Below are positions 25,844-33,665 of a stretch of DNA of 64,000 nt, one piece after another. Each line of letters begins with the position of its first letter. The first letter of the stretch is position 1. Source of the stretch: Flavobacterium chryseum (GTDB lineage: Bacteria; Bacteroidota; Bacteroidia; Flavobacteriales; Flavobacteriaceae); NCBI RefSeq assembly GCF_004362015.1, contig NZ_SNWW01000013.1, forward strand, positions 1 through 64,000. Direction: 5' to 3'. The translations under genes and the position numbers were made by a program. The notes below the pieces were generated by a model. It had not been told where the DNA came from. It ran no database searches and worked only from the letters and a program-made list of their open reading frames with translations.

Positions 25844-26620
25844 TTAAGTAATTACAAACTTCCCTTTTTCAGCATCAAAAATAATATGTTCATCTTTAAA
25901 TAAAGTCGCAAAACTTCCATTCGAAATTAAATTACATGGCTGATCCTGAACCACAGTTTCCGGTGTCATAATAATCATTTCATCACTTAACTGAATGGCC
26001 AAATCGATATCATGTGTCGAAAACAGAATGCATTTTTGAGTTTCTTGTGTTAACTTTTTAAGCAGTTTAAACAATGAAACCTTATGCAATAAATCAAGAT
26101 GCGTGGTAGGTTCATCTAAAATAATTAACGGAGTATCTTGAGCCAAAGCTCTGGCAATTAAAACTTTTTGCAATTGTCCGTCGCTAATTTCAAAATGTTT
26201 TTTTGCAGCCAAATTTTCTATTTGCGTTAATTCCATCGCTTCATGAACTTTCTCTATATCGGTTTGGGTTAAAGATCCAATCCAGTTCGTATACGGCTGG
26301 CGACCCAAGGCCACTAACTCAAAAACAGAAAGATTACTTGGAGGCAATTTTTCGGTTAAAACCAAACTTAAATTTTGGGCTAATTCTAAAGGTTTGTAAG
26401 TGTTTATATTTTTGTCGTTCAGAAAAACATTTCCTGACAAAGGTTGTTGAATTCCTGTGATAGTTCGCAATAAAGTCGATTTCCCAATTCCATTTGCCCC
26501 TATTAATGAAATGAGTTTTCCGGAGCTTAAATTCAAATTTAGATTTTCAGCGATAGTCACAGTTTCTTTTTTGGACTTATAGCCAATTTTTAAGTTTGAG
26601 GTCTTTAAAATAGTTATCAT
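25844..26620 (-). CDS. btuD: ABC transporter ATPase, BtuD/FecE-like (cobalamin-type importer)
   Basis: This is the ATP-binding subunit of a type II ABC importer. I prefer the ATG at 26620 (MITILKTSNLKIGY, 258 residues) over one 24 bp upstream that lies in the inverted-repeat junction. It has Walker A GANGIGKSTLLRT, a Q-loop in LVLTEKLPPS, the signature ISDGQLQKVLIARAL (a weaker SxGQ form), Walker B LIILDEPTTHLDL and a switch His in STHDIDL. The permease and binding-protein genes are upstream on the same strand but are separated from it by a GxxExxY cassette. B12 as substrate is inferred from the neighbouring cob genes. Confidence 0.85.
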   Translation of the reverse strand: MITILKTSNLKIGYKSKKETVTIAENLNLNLSSGKLISLIGANGIGKSTLLRTITGIQQPLSGNVFLNDKNINTYKPLELAQNLSLVLTEKLPPSNLSVFELVALGRQPYTNWIGSLTQTDIEKVHEAMELTQIENLAAKKHFEISDGQLQKVLIARALAQDTPLIILDEPTTHLDLLHKVSLFKLLKKLTQETQKCILFSTHDIDLAIQLSDEMIIMTPETVVQDQPCNLISNGSFATLFKDEHIIFDAEKGKFVIT

Positions 26621-26632
26621 TTGTAGCGTATT

Positions 26633-27176
26633 TTTTTTAAACACATAGAAACATAGGATTCTTTGTCTAATTAAAAAGGAGATTGAAATTTACTTGTAAA
26701 TTAAACATAGCTGCAACTCTAATATTTTGGCAGTAATTTGAAATATCATTCACAAATGTTTTTTGACCTTCTTTAAAAATATTAAAACAGTTAAAATTAA
26801 TTATAATTCCTTTTGGTGCTTTTAAAAGCTTCATATAAGTTAATAATTGCGCTTGATGAATTGAATTTATTTCGGACACTGTTTTCAATTCAACTACCAG
26901 ACAATTTTCAACAAATAAATCACATCTAAAATCTGCAATTAATTCTTTCTCTTTATATAATATGGGGACTTTCATCTCTGTGAAAAAATTTAATTTTCTT
27001 TGTGAAAGTTCTTCTTTCAAACATTGGTGATAAACATTTTCAAGTAATCCTTTTCCAATTATTTTATGGACTTCAATAGAAGCTCCTAAAACTTCATATG
27101 TTAATTCGTCTAAATATTTTTGAGTAATCATTAATTTTTTTTGAAATAAAAACTATGTTTCTATGTGTTTAAAAAA
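26633..27176 (-). mobile_element. Single-gene cassette with perfect 24-bp inverted repeats
   Basis: The left arm 26633-26656 and right arm 27153-27176 are exact reverse complements over 24 bp (core AAACACATAGAAACATAG and its complement). They enclose only the GxxExxY gene, with 10 bp on its 3' side and 21 bp on its 5' side. The cassette splits the importer operon between permease and ATPase genes and lies in the same orientation. No target duplication or transposase is evident. In the transcript the arms could form a stem that brings the flanking genes together. Confidence 0.7.
26667..27131 (-). CDS. GxxExxY protein (PD-(D/E)XK-like fold)
   Basis: This 154-residue protein has the name-giving motif G28-L-L-E31-N-V-Y34 within IEVHKIIGKGLLENVYHQCL. 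It is followed by a nuclease-like core ADFRCDLFVENCLVVELKTV (D...ExK) and HQAQLLTYMKLLKAPKGIIINF. The family is widespread in Bacteroidota and lacks an established function; the fold suggests a nuclease ancestry. It does not belong to the transporter operon around it: its own inverted repeats mark it as an insertion. Confidence 0.9.
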   Translation of the reverse strand: MITQKYLDELTYEVLGASIEVHKIIGKGLLENVYHQCLKEELSQRKLNFFTEMKVPILYKEKELIADFRCDLFVENCLVVELKTVSEINSIHQAQLLTYMKLLKAPKGIIINFNCFNIFKEGQKTFVNDISNYCQNIRVAAMFNLQVNFNLLFN

Positions 27177-27202
27177 CCAAGATACTAATTTATTGTAAGT
27201 TT

Positions 27203-28231
27203 TTACTGAAAATTTCTTTTTCGCATTAATAACCAAACTACCACAGGCGCACCAATAATTGATGTAATTGCATTTATAGGTAAAGTAGTTTCTAATCCCG
27301 GTAATTGAGAGGCAATATCGCATAACAGCATAATAATTCCGCCGTAAAAAAACGTACTCCAATACAAAACGGCGTGATTACTGGTTTGAAAAGTAAGTTT
27401 TGCAATATGCGGAACTGCTAAACCAATAAAAGCAATTGGGCCAGTAAAAGCGGTTATACTTCCTGCCAAAATACTTGTTGCAAATATGATGGTTAATCTT
27501 GCTCTTTTATAATTTAACCCCATGCTTTTGGCGTAATTCTCGCCCAAAAGCAATGCGTTTAAAGGTTTGATACTGCTGGCACTTAAAAGTAAACCGAAAC
27601 TTATGCAAACAGCTAAAATAGAAATTGATGTCCAGGAAAGGTTTCCAAGACTTCCTAATGACCAAAAAGTGAATTTTTGCAATTGTTCTGCCGAACTAAA
27701 ATAAGTCAAAACGCCAACAATAGCGCTCGTAAAACTACCAAACATTAGTCCGACAATTAAAATAGCCATTGTATTGCGCAACTTTTGTGCAACTAACAAA
27801 ACGAGCATCAAAGCAGAAACACTTCCTAATGTTGAAGCGACTACAACTCCGTACGGAGATAATAAAATTTCATTTAGAAAAGTGGGTAAAAAACCCGCGC
27901 CTAAAATAACAATGGCAACCGCCAAAATCGCTCCTGAACTTAATCCTAAAACATCCGGACCGGCCAGAGGATTTCTAAATAAAGTCTGCATTAACAAACC
28001 ACTTACAGACAAACCAATTCCGACCAAAAATGCGGTAATTGCTTTTGGCAGGCGGTAATTAATAATGATATATTCCCAAGTTGATTTACTAGCCTGTCCG
28101 CACGTTAAACTTGTGTAAACTTCTTTAAACGGAATTGTAATCGACCCTAGGCTTATGTCTAAAAAAAACATAAACAAAAGTGCAAAACCGAGTATGGAAA
28201 ACAGAATTATATTTCGCTTTTTATTTATCAA
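27203..28231 (-). CDS. btuC: Iron-siderophore/cobalamin-type ABC transporter permease (BtuC/FecCD family)
   Basis: This is the permease subunit of a vitamin B12-type importer. The 342-residue length and about ten transmembrane helices fit FecCD/BtuC. Typical blocks are YRLPKAITAFLVGIGLSVSG, LFRNPLAGPDVLGLSSGA (conserved NPLA-P-LG), VLLLGENYAKSMG-like LLLGENYAKSMGLNY, and FTGPIAFIGLAVPHIAK (the EAA-like coupling helix). It lies 5 bp after the binding-protein gene stop, so the two are coupled. The ATPase gene follows beyond the GxxExxY cassette. Confidence 0.9.
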   Translation of the reverse strand: MINKKRNIILFSILGFALLFMFFLDISLGSITIPFKEVYTSLTCGQASKSTWEYIIINYRLPKAITAFLVGIGLSVSGLLMQTLFRNPLAGPDVLGLSSGAILAVAIVILGAGFLPTFLNEILLSPYGVVVASTLGSVSALMLVLLVAQKLRNTMAILIVGLMFGSFTSAIVGVLTYFSSAEQLQKFTFWSLGSLGNLSWTSISILAVCISFGLLLSASSIKPLNALLLGENYAKSMGLNYKRARLTIIFATSILAGSITAFTGPIAFIGLAVPHIAKLTFQTSNHAVLYWSTFFYGGIIMLLCDIASQLPGLETTLPINAITSIIGAPVVVWLLMRKRNFQ

Positions 28232-28236
28232 TGCTC

Positions 28237-29379
28237 TTAATTTAATTTTGATGCAAAAGTAAATTCGTAGCTCGGTAATAAATCAGGATGAAAAATCTTG
28301 ATGTAATCTTTTAAAACTAAATCCGGTCGGCTTGGAGCCAATTCATAATAAACGGTTCCTCCGGTTGCTCCAATTTTACCTTCAAAAGTATAAACGTTTT
28401 TATTTTTAAAAGCATCAAATTGACTATAATGCGGATTCGTTTTTTCTATTTCTTCCAACGTTTTAAACGAACCTGAAGCAATCCAAAAATTAGCCGATTT
28501 TGCTTTAACTAATATTTTTTCAAAAGATAAACCCTCACTTCCTGTTCCTTTTAAATAAGACCATAAATAATTCGCCTGAGCATCTTTCATAAATTGTGCA
28601 ACCCAGCTATTTCCTTTCGCAACATACCACAAATCTTCATACATCGAGCCGTATAAAACGGTTGAAGTTGCAGGTTGATCGGCCGCAAGTTTCTTCGCCT
28701 GATTGTAACTCAGAACAATTTTATCAAACAATTCTTTCGCTTGTTCTTCTTTACCAAATAAGGCGCCATAAAGCTTAATCCATTCTGCTTTTCCAAGTGG
28801 AGATTGCTCCATCCAATCCGCTTGAATAAAAACATTCAGACCGCTTTTTTTCAAATTATCCAGCATCGGATTATTATTATCTACTCCAAAAGTAACAATC
28901 AAATCAGGTGCTAATTCTATTAATTGCTCAACATTTAATTTTTCGTTCTGACCAACATTCTTTACAGATCCCTTATCAATTAATGCTCTTGTTTTTTCAG
29001 AAGAAACGTAATCAGTATGAGGAAAACCAACCAATTTATCTTCAACATCAAGCATTTCCAAAAACGGAATATTTGTTGTTGAGGTTACAACCACAGATTC
29101 TAAAGGAACTCTAATAGTTGCGTATTTTTGCAGACTATCAGGAACTTTTGCTTCTTTTTCTTTTAAAATATAAGTGAATTTTGCATTTGCATTTGGCCAC
29201 GGATCTGATACTGTTACAACAGAATATCCTTCGTGTTTTACAATCGAAAGCCCGGAAGCGTATTCGATACTATTTTGGGGAATTTCAGACTTTACAACCT
29301 CTGTAGTTTCATTTTTTTTACATCCAACAAGAATAAAAAAAGATAAAACAAAAATAATTTTAGGAGATAAATGTTTCAT
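28237..29379 (-). CDS. btuF: Cobalamin/iron-type ABC transporter substrate-binding lipoprotein
   Basis: This 380-residue lipoprotein has lipid Cys20 in ILVGCKKNE. Two Rossmann lobes typical of class III binding proteins are visible: VVTSTTNIPFLEMLDVEDKLVGFP, QLIELAPDLIVTFGVDNNNP, and the C-terminal lobe with LSFEKILVKAKSANFWIASG. Similar proteins bind B12, heme or siderophores. B12 is favoured because cobU, bluB-cobT, cobS and cobC are on the opposite strand just upstream, and BtuB/BtuG-like genes follow. It has its own promoter at 29479-29486. Confidence 0.85.
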   Translation of the reverse strand: MKHLSPKIIFVLSFFILVGCKKNETTEVVKSEIPQNSIEYASGLSIVKHEGYSVVTVSDPWPNANAKFTYILKEKEAKVPDSLQKYATIRVPLESVVVTSTTNIPFLEMLDVEDKLVGFPHTDYVSSEKTRALIDKGSVKNVGQNEKLNVEQLIELAPDLIVTFGVDNNNPMLDNLKKSGLNVFIQADWMEQSPLGKAEWIKLYGALFGKEEQAKELFDKIVLSYNQAKKLAADQPATSTVLYGSMYEDLWYVAKGNSWVAQFMKDAQANYLWSYLKGTGSEGLSFEKILVKAKSANFWIASGSFKTLEEIEKTNPHYSQFDAFKNKNVYTFEGKIGATGGTVYYELAPSRPDLVLKDYIKIFHPDLLPSYEFTFASKLN

Positions 29380-29478
29380 ATGAAGATTAAATTGCTTTTA
29401 CAGATTGTTTATTGGGGTTTCTAACTTTTATTAATGATTATGGTATTGTAATTGATTAATTACATTTTTCACTACGGA

Positions 29479-29486
29479 CAAAGGTA
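29479..29486 (-). promoter_or_regulatory. Bacteroidota -7 promoter element for the importer operon
   Basis: On the minus strand the sequence reads TACCTTTG, with about 99 nt to the btuF-like start. No cobalamin riboswitch core is seen in that short leader. Confidence 0.55.
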
Positions 29487-29551
29487 ACGCAATTTCTATT
29501 TTTTTTATTTACCTTTATTCCTACAAAAACAACAAATTTATCTTTACAATT

Positions 29552-29914
29552 ATGAATACCACAAAAACGAAAGTTTGCTCAAGTTGCGAATCTATTTTTA
29601 ACTGCGGAGATATTTCTGTTGAAAACAAATGTTGGTGTAATGACTTCCCTCCTATTTTTAATCTTTCAGATGGAGGCGATTGCCTGTGTCCTGTTTGCTT
29701 TAAAGAAGCATGCGTAGACAAAATTGAGGCTTACATCGAAACGATGACTCCCACAAAAGCACTACAAAATAAAGCCTTATCTTTACCAAAAACCGAAAAG
29801 CTAATTGAAGATATTGATTATTACATCGAAAATGGCAACTACGTTTTCACCACCTGGTTTCATCTAAAAAGAGGAAGTTGTTGTGGAAATGATTGTCGGC
29901 ATTGCCCCTATTAA
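29552..29914 (+). CDS. Cysteine-rich CWC domain protein with DUF5522-like tail
   Basis: This 120-residue protein has 13 cysteines. The N-terminal half (KVCSSCESIFNCGD, NKCWCNDFPPIF, CLCPVCFKEAC) is the cysteine-rich CWC domain. The C-terminal half (NGNYVFTTWFHLKRGSCCGNDCRHCPY) matches DUF5522, whose Cys-rich end suggests metal binding. These parts occur as separate proteins elsewhere, so this looks like a fusion. A near-consensus -7 TATCTTTA at 29539-29546 precedes it. Its relation to the downstream cob genes is positional only. Confidence 0.8.
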   Translation: MNTTKTKVCSSCESIFNCGDISVENKCWCNDFPPIFNLSDGGDCLCPVCFKEACVDKIEAYIETMTPTKALQNKALSLPKTEKLIEDIDYYIENGNYVFTTWFHLKRGSCCGNDCRHCPY

Positions 29915-29919
29915 AATTA

Positions 29920-30345
29920 TTAATTATAAATTGTTAGTTGTTAATTATGAAAAACAACATTGTTAAGGATAGAAGTTTTGATTTTGCTATCCGCGTTGTA
30001 AAATTATATCAATATCTATGCAACGAAAAAAAAGAATTTACCCTTTCTAAACAACTTTTAGGATCCGGAACAAGCATTGGAGCAATGGTGCGGGAAGCTG
30101 AACATGCTGAAAGTAAAAATGATTTTATACATAAATTTGCCATTGCCCAAAAAGAAGCTAACGAATCTGTTTATTGGTTAGAATTATTAAAAGCAACTGA
30201 TTATCTAAATGAAAAAGAATTTGAAAACATTTATAATGATGCTATTACAATCTTAAAATTAATAACCAGCATCCTTAAAACCACAAAAAATCAAATTACT
30301 TCTAAGCACTCTCTTCAAAATTAACAACTAACAATTTATAATTAA
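29920..30345 (+). mobile_element. Single-gene cassette with perfect 25-bp inverted repeats
   Basis: The left arm 29920-29944 and the right arm 30321-30345 are exact reverse complements over 25 bp (core AATTGTTAGTTGTTAA and its complement). They enclose only the four-helix-bundle gene: the left arm ends 2 bp before its ATG and the right arm overlaps its last codons. The right arm ends 11 bp before the cobU start. The design mirrors the GxxExxY cassette at 26633-27176, though the arm sequences are unrelated. Confidence 0.7.
29947..30324 (+). CDS. Four-helix-bundle protein, S23/IVP-like (Avd-related)
   Basis: This 125-residue protein is an all-alpha bundle with the 23S rRNA intervening-sequence protein pattern: DRSFDFAIRVVKLYQYL, SKQLLGSGTSIGAMVREAEHAESKNDFIHKFAIAQKEANES and YWLELLKATDYL. 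Relatives are encoded by intervening sequences in 23S rRNA genes, and the fold is shared with Avd of diversity-generating retroelements. A TTG 9 bp upstream is in frame, but it lies in the repeat arm, so the ATG at 29947 is used. No rRNA or retroelement is nearby. The gene is the sole content of an inverted-repeat cassette. Confidence 0.9.
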   Translation: MKNNIVKDRSFDFAIRVVKLYQYLCNEKKEFTLSKQLLGSGTSIGAMVREAEHAESKNDFIHKFAIAQKEANESVYWLELLKATDYLNEKEFENIYNDAITILKLITSILKTTKNQITSKHSLQN

Positions 30346-30356
30346 CAATTAAAAGA

Positions 30357-30866
30357 ATGATTTACTTAATTACCGGAGGCGAACGTTCAGGAAAAAGCAG
30401 TTATGCCCAAAATTTAGCCTTACAACTTTCGAATTCACCAATTTATGTCGCAACTGCCAGAAAATGGGATGATGATTTCCAGAACAGAATCGATCGCCAT
30501 CAACAAGAACGTGACGAACGCTGGACAAATATTGAAAAAGAAAAGTATTTAAGCGAAATTGATTTCTCCGGAAAAATAGCTTTGATAGATTGCGTAACGC
30601 TTTGGCTGACGAACTTTTTCGTAGATAATAAAAATGATGTAGAATTAAGTCTTGAAGAAGCCAAAAAAGAATTCCTTTTAATCGCAAATCAAGAAAATTC
30701 CACATTCATCATCGTAACAAATGAGATTGGAATGGGCGTTCATGCAGAAACTCATATTGGAAGAAAATTTACCGAACTGCAAGGATGGATGAATCAGTTT
30801 TTGGCCTCAAAGGCAGATGAAGTAGTCTTGATGGTTTCAGGAATTCCGGTGAAAATCAAAGGATAA
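30357..30866 (+). CDS. cobU: Adenosylcobinamide kinase/adenosylcobinamide-phosphate guanylyltransferase
   Basis: CobU phosphorylates adenosylcobinamide and transfers GMP, giving AdoCbi-GDP in nucleotide-loop assembly of B12. The 169-residue protein has the P-loop G7-G-E-R-S-G-K-S14, then YVATARKWDDDFQNRIDRHQQER with the guanylylated-His region (DRHQQ), LIDCVTLWLTNFF (Walker B), and FIIVTNEIGMGV. It begins 11 bp after the cassette's right repeat arm and heads the cob gene run. Confidence 0.95.
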   Translation: MIYLITGGERSGKSSYAQNLALQLSNSPIYVATARKWDDDFQNRIDRHQQERDERWTNIEKEKYLSEIDFSGKIALIDCVTLWLTNFFVDNKNDVELSLEEAKKEFLLIANQENSTFIIVTNEIGMGVHAETHIGRKFTELQGWMNQFLASKADEVVLMVSGIPVKIKG

Positions 30867-31059
30867 AATCAATATCGATGACAATTGCAAATATCAATTT
30901 CAATAAAGAAATTACAAAATTTAAATACAAACTTCCAAAACGCTGCCTTAACTTTACATACTTCAAGCTTTAACATTATTCTTTTAAAAATTTATTTTCG
31001 TTTTATTGAAATTTTAAATTGTTGTTGTTATTGCACTTTGTAATTGTTATTGAAAACTT

Positions 31060-32739
31060 ATGAGCTATTTAGATGATATTTTAAAATCGCGTCGTGATAC
31101 CCGACATTTTACTACTGATGAAGTTCCGGATGAAGTAATCGAAAAAGCTTTACAGGCCGGACATTGGGCGCCTTCGGTTGGGCTTACAGATGCTACTCGT
31201 TATTATATCATAAAATCGGCTGAAGTAAAAAGTGCAATTAAAGATTTGTTTCTGGATTATAATAAAAAAGCCGAAGAACTGACGGATAATCCGGAACAAA
31301 AAGAACACTATAAATCACTCAAATTAGAAGCGATTGAAGAAGCACCAATCGCACTTATTATTGCCTATGATCGCGCTGTGCTAAACCAGTTTACTATTGG
31401 AACTGTTGGCAGTAACGAAGCGGTAAAATTTAGTTCCGTTTGTGCGGCGCAGAATATCTGGCTTTCACTTACAGAGCAAGGTTATGGCATGGGTTGGGTT
31501 TCGATTTTGAATTATTATCAGTTTAAAAAAATTCTTGATTTACCTGAAAATATTGAACCTTTGGGTTATTTCTGTATCGGGAAACCGGCAACAAATTATG
31601 ACAATCAACCAATGTTGCAACAATTGCACTGGAAACAAAAATCTGAAACTCCGGATTGTAAAGAAATTACAAACATCACCAAAAGTCATGTTTCGGATTT
31701 CCTCTCAGATTTTCAACCTGATAGTGAAACTAAAACTGATTTCAGCAGGCTTCTTCAGGAAAAAATTGATTCTAAAACAAAACCTATTGGCGCTTTGGGA
31801 ACTTTAGAAACGTTAGCTTTTCAGATGGCTACCGTTTTCGAAACTTTAAATCCAAAAATAATAAATCCAAATATTGTTGTTTTTGCTGCTGATCACGGAA
31901 TTGCAAATCACGGCGTTAGTGCTTATCCGCAAGATGTTACGCGACAAATGGTGGGCAATTTTCTGGAAGGCGGTGCTGCCATAAGCGTATTTTGTAATCA
32001 GAATAATATTCAATTATCGATTGTTGATGCCGGCGTAAATTATGATTTCCCAACAAATACCAATTTAATTAACGCTAAAATTGCCAAAGGAACGCAGTCG
32101 TTCTTGCACGCTCCGGCAATGAGCGAAACAGAATTGCAATTGTGTTTTGAAAAAGGAAAACTAATTGTTGAAGATATCGCTAAAATGGGTTCTAATTGCA
32201 TTGGTTTTGGTGAAATGGGAATTGGAAATACTTCAACAGCTTCTGTTTTAATGAGTCTTTTAACTAATTTTTCTATCGAAGAATGTGTTGGAAAGGGAAC
32301 TGGAGTTGTCGATGAAAAATTGCTTCAAAAACAAGAAATCTTAAAAAAAGCGATTGAAAATTATTCTGGTCAAGCCGATTTGATGCAGCAACTTGCTTAT
32401 TTTGGAGGTTTTGAAATTATACAAATGGCAAGCGGAATGTTAACGGCTTTTAAAAATAAAATGCTCATTTTAGTCGACGGTTTTATTTGCAGCGTAGCTT
32501 TTTTAATCGCATCTAAAATAAATCCAAATATTAAAAAAAATGCTGTTTTTTGTCATTGCTCGGCTGAAAAAGCACATCAAAAACTATTACATTATTTAGA
32601 AGTTAAACCTATTTTAAATCTTGATTTACGCCTGGGCGAAGGAACTGGCTGCGCAATTGCTTTCCCGATTTTAAAGTCGGCTGAAGCTTTTTTGAATGAA
32701 ATGGCTAGTTTTGAAAGTGCTGGGGTTAGCCAAAAATAA
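31060..32739 (+). CDS. cobT: BluB-CobT fusion: DMB synthase plus nicotinate-nucleotide:DMB phosphoribosyltransferase
   Basis: One 559-residue polypeptide joins two enzymes for the lower ligand of B12. Residues 1-~205 are BluB, which cuts reduced FMN to make 5,6-dimethylbenzimidazole (SRRDTRHF, HWAPSVGLTDATRYYII, GWVSILNYYQFKKILDLP, GKPATNY). Residues ~225-559 are CobT, which makes alpha-ribazole phosphate (KPIGALGTLETLAFQMA, FAADHGIANHGVSAYPQDVT, GFGEMGIGNTSTASVL, DLRLGEGTGCAIAFPIL). The fusion suggests direct handover of DMB. It lies 193 bp after cobU, and a REP-like element separates it from cobS. Confidence 0.95.
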   Translation: MSYLDDILKSRRDTRHFTTDEVPDEVIEKALQAGHWAPSVGLTDATRYYIIKSAEVKSAIKDLFLDYNKKAEELTDNPEQKEHYKSLKLEAIEEAPIALIIAYDRAVLNQFTIGTVGSNEAVKFSSVCAAQNIWLSLTEQGYGMGWVSILNYYQFKKILDLPENIEPLGYFCIGKPATNYDNQPMLQQLHWKQKSETPDCKEITNITKSHVSDFLSDFQPDSETKTDFSRLLQEKIDSKTKPIGALGTLETLAFQMATVFETLNPKIINPNIVVFAADHGIANHGVSAYPQDVTRQMVGNFLEGGAAISVFCNQNNIQLSIVDAGVNYDFPTNTNLINAKIAKGTQSFLHAPAMSETELQLCFEKGKLIVEDIAKMGSNCIGFGEMGIGNTSTASVLMSLLTNFSIEECVGKGTGVVDEKLLQKQEILKKAIENYSGQADLMQQLAYFGGFEIIQMASGMLTAFKNKMLILVDGFICSVAFLIASKINPNIKKNAVFCHCSAEKAHQKLLHYLEVKPILNLDLRLGEGTGCAIAFPILKSAEAFLNEMASFESAGVSQK

Positions 32740-32748
32740 GCACCGATT

Positions 32749-32846
32749 TGTCATTTCGACAAAGGAGAAATCACTAGAAACTCCGAACAGAAAATCACCA
32801 ATCTTTGTCGATCTGCGAATGTGATTTCTCCTTCGTCGAAATGACA
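32749..32846. repeat. REP-like palindromic element, copy 2
   Basis: The arms TGTCATTTCGACAAAGGAGA (32749-) and TTCTCCTTCGTCGAAATGACA (-32846, shown in part) are nearly perfect inverted copies of the same core as copy 1. The element sits inside the cob run between bluB-cobT and cobS. Confidence 0.8.
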
Positions 32847-32873
32847 TAACTCAATTAAAACTCTATATTAGTA

Positions 32874-33665
32874 ATGAAAAAAGAACTACATATTTTCTTC
32901 ACCTGTTTAATGTTTTACACCAGAATTCCATGCCCAAAAAACATCGATCATAATCCTGATTATTTAAATAAAGCTACCCGATATTTCCCTTTTATCGGAT
33001 GGATTGTTGGTTCTATTTCTTTTTCGGCTTTTTACCTTTCCTCTCTTTTTCTATCTACAGAAACTGCAGTTATTTTGGCGCTGATAGCTTCGGTATTAAC
33101 AACCGGTGCTTTTCACGAAGATGGTTTTGCAGATGTTTGTGATGGTTTTGGCGGTGGCTGGACGAAAGAGAAAATTTTAATTATCATGAAAGACAGCGCT
33201 ATTGGTGCTTATGGAGCGATTGGTTTGGTTTTATTGTTTTTATTAAAATTCAAATTGCTATCAGAATCCATTTTACTTTTCACAGATCACAACTCACATT
33301 TTTATATTTTTCTGTTATTTCTCTCTGCCCATTCTTTGAGTCGTTTGGCTGCCATTTCAATTATTTTTACACATCAATATTCGCGTGATGATGCTTCGAG
33401 CAAAAGCAAGCCCATTGCTAAAAGTTATAGTTGGAAAGAAGTTTTGGGTTCATTTTTCTTCGGAATAATTCCTTTGTTGGCACTTTCCTTTTTTCAGTAT
33501 GAATTTTTATTTGTTGTGATTCCGGTATTTCTAACCCGCTATTTTCTGGCTCGCTATTTTCAAAAATGGATTGATGGTTATACCGGAGATTGTCTGGGTG
33601 CAACACAGCAAGTTTGTGAGGTTATATATTATTTAAGTATTCTTTTGATATGGAAATTTATTTAG
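32874..33665 (+). CDS. cobS: Adenosylcobinamide-GDP ribazoletransferase (cobalamin synthase)
   Basis: CobS is an integral membrane enzyme that joins AdoCbi-GDP and alpha-ribazole (phosphate) to form cobalamin (phosphate). The 263-residue protein has about six transmembrane helices and the family signature FHEDGFADVCDGFGGGWTKEKILIIMKDSAIGAYG, shown in parts as FHEDGFADVCDGFGGGW and MKDSAIGAYGA, and a C-terminal GDCLGATQQVCEV. It overlaps cobC by 16 bp and is therefore translationally coupled. Confidence 0.95.
   Translation: MKKELHIFFTCLMFYTRIPCPKNIDHNPDYLNKATRYFPFIGWIVGSISFSAFYLSSLFLSTETAVILALIASVLTTGAFHEDGFADVCDGFGGGWTKEKILIIMKDSAIGAYGAIGLVLLFLLKFKLLSESILLFTDHNSHFYIFLLFLSAHSLSRLAAISIIFTHQYSRDDASSKSKPIAKSYSWKEVLGSFFFGIIPLLALSFFQYEFLFVVIPVFLTRYFLARYFQKWIDGYTGDCLGATQQVCEVIYYLSILLIWKFI

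Noticed and set aside
29380..29473. Cobalamin riboswitch before the importer operon
   Set aside because: The short leader has no CCCGCAACTG or B12-box sequence on the minus strand.
29947..30324. Diversity-generating retroelement suggested by the Avd-like fold
   Set aside because: No reverse transcriptase, template repeat or variable repeat was found around it.
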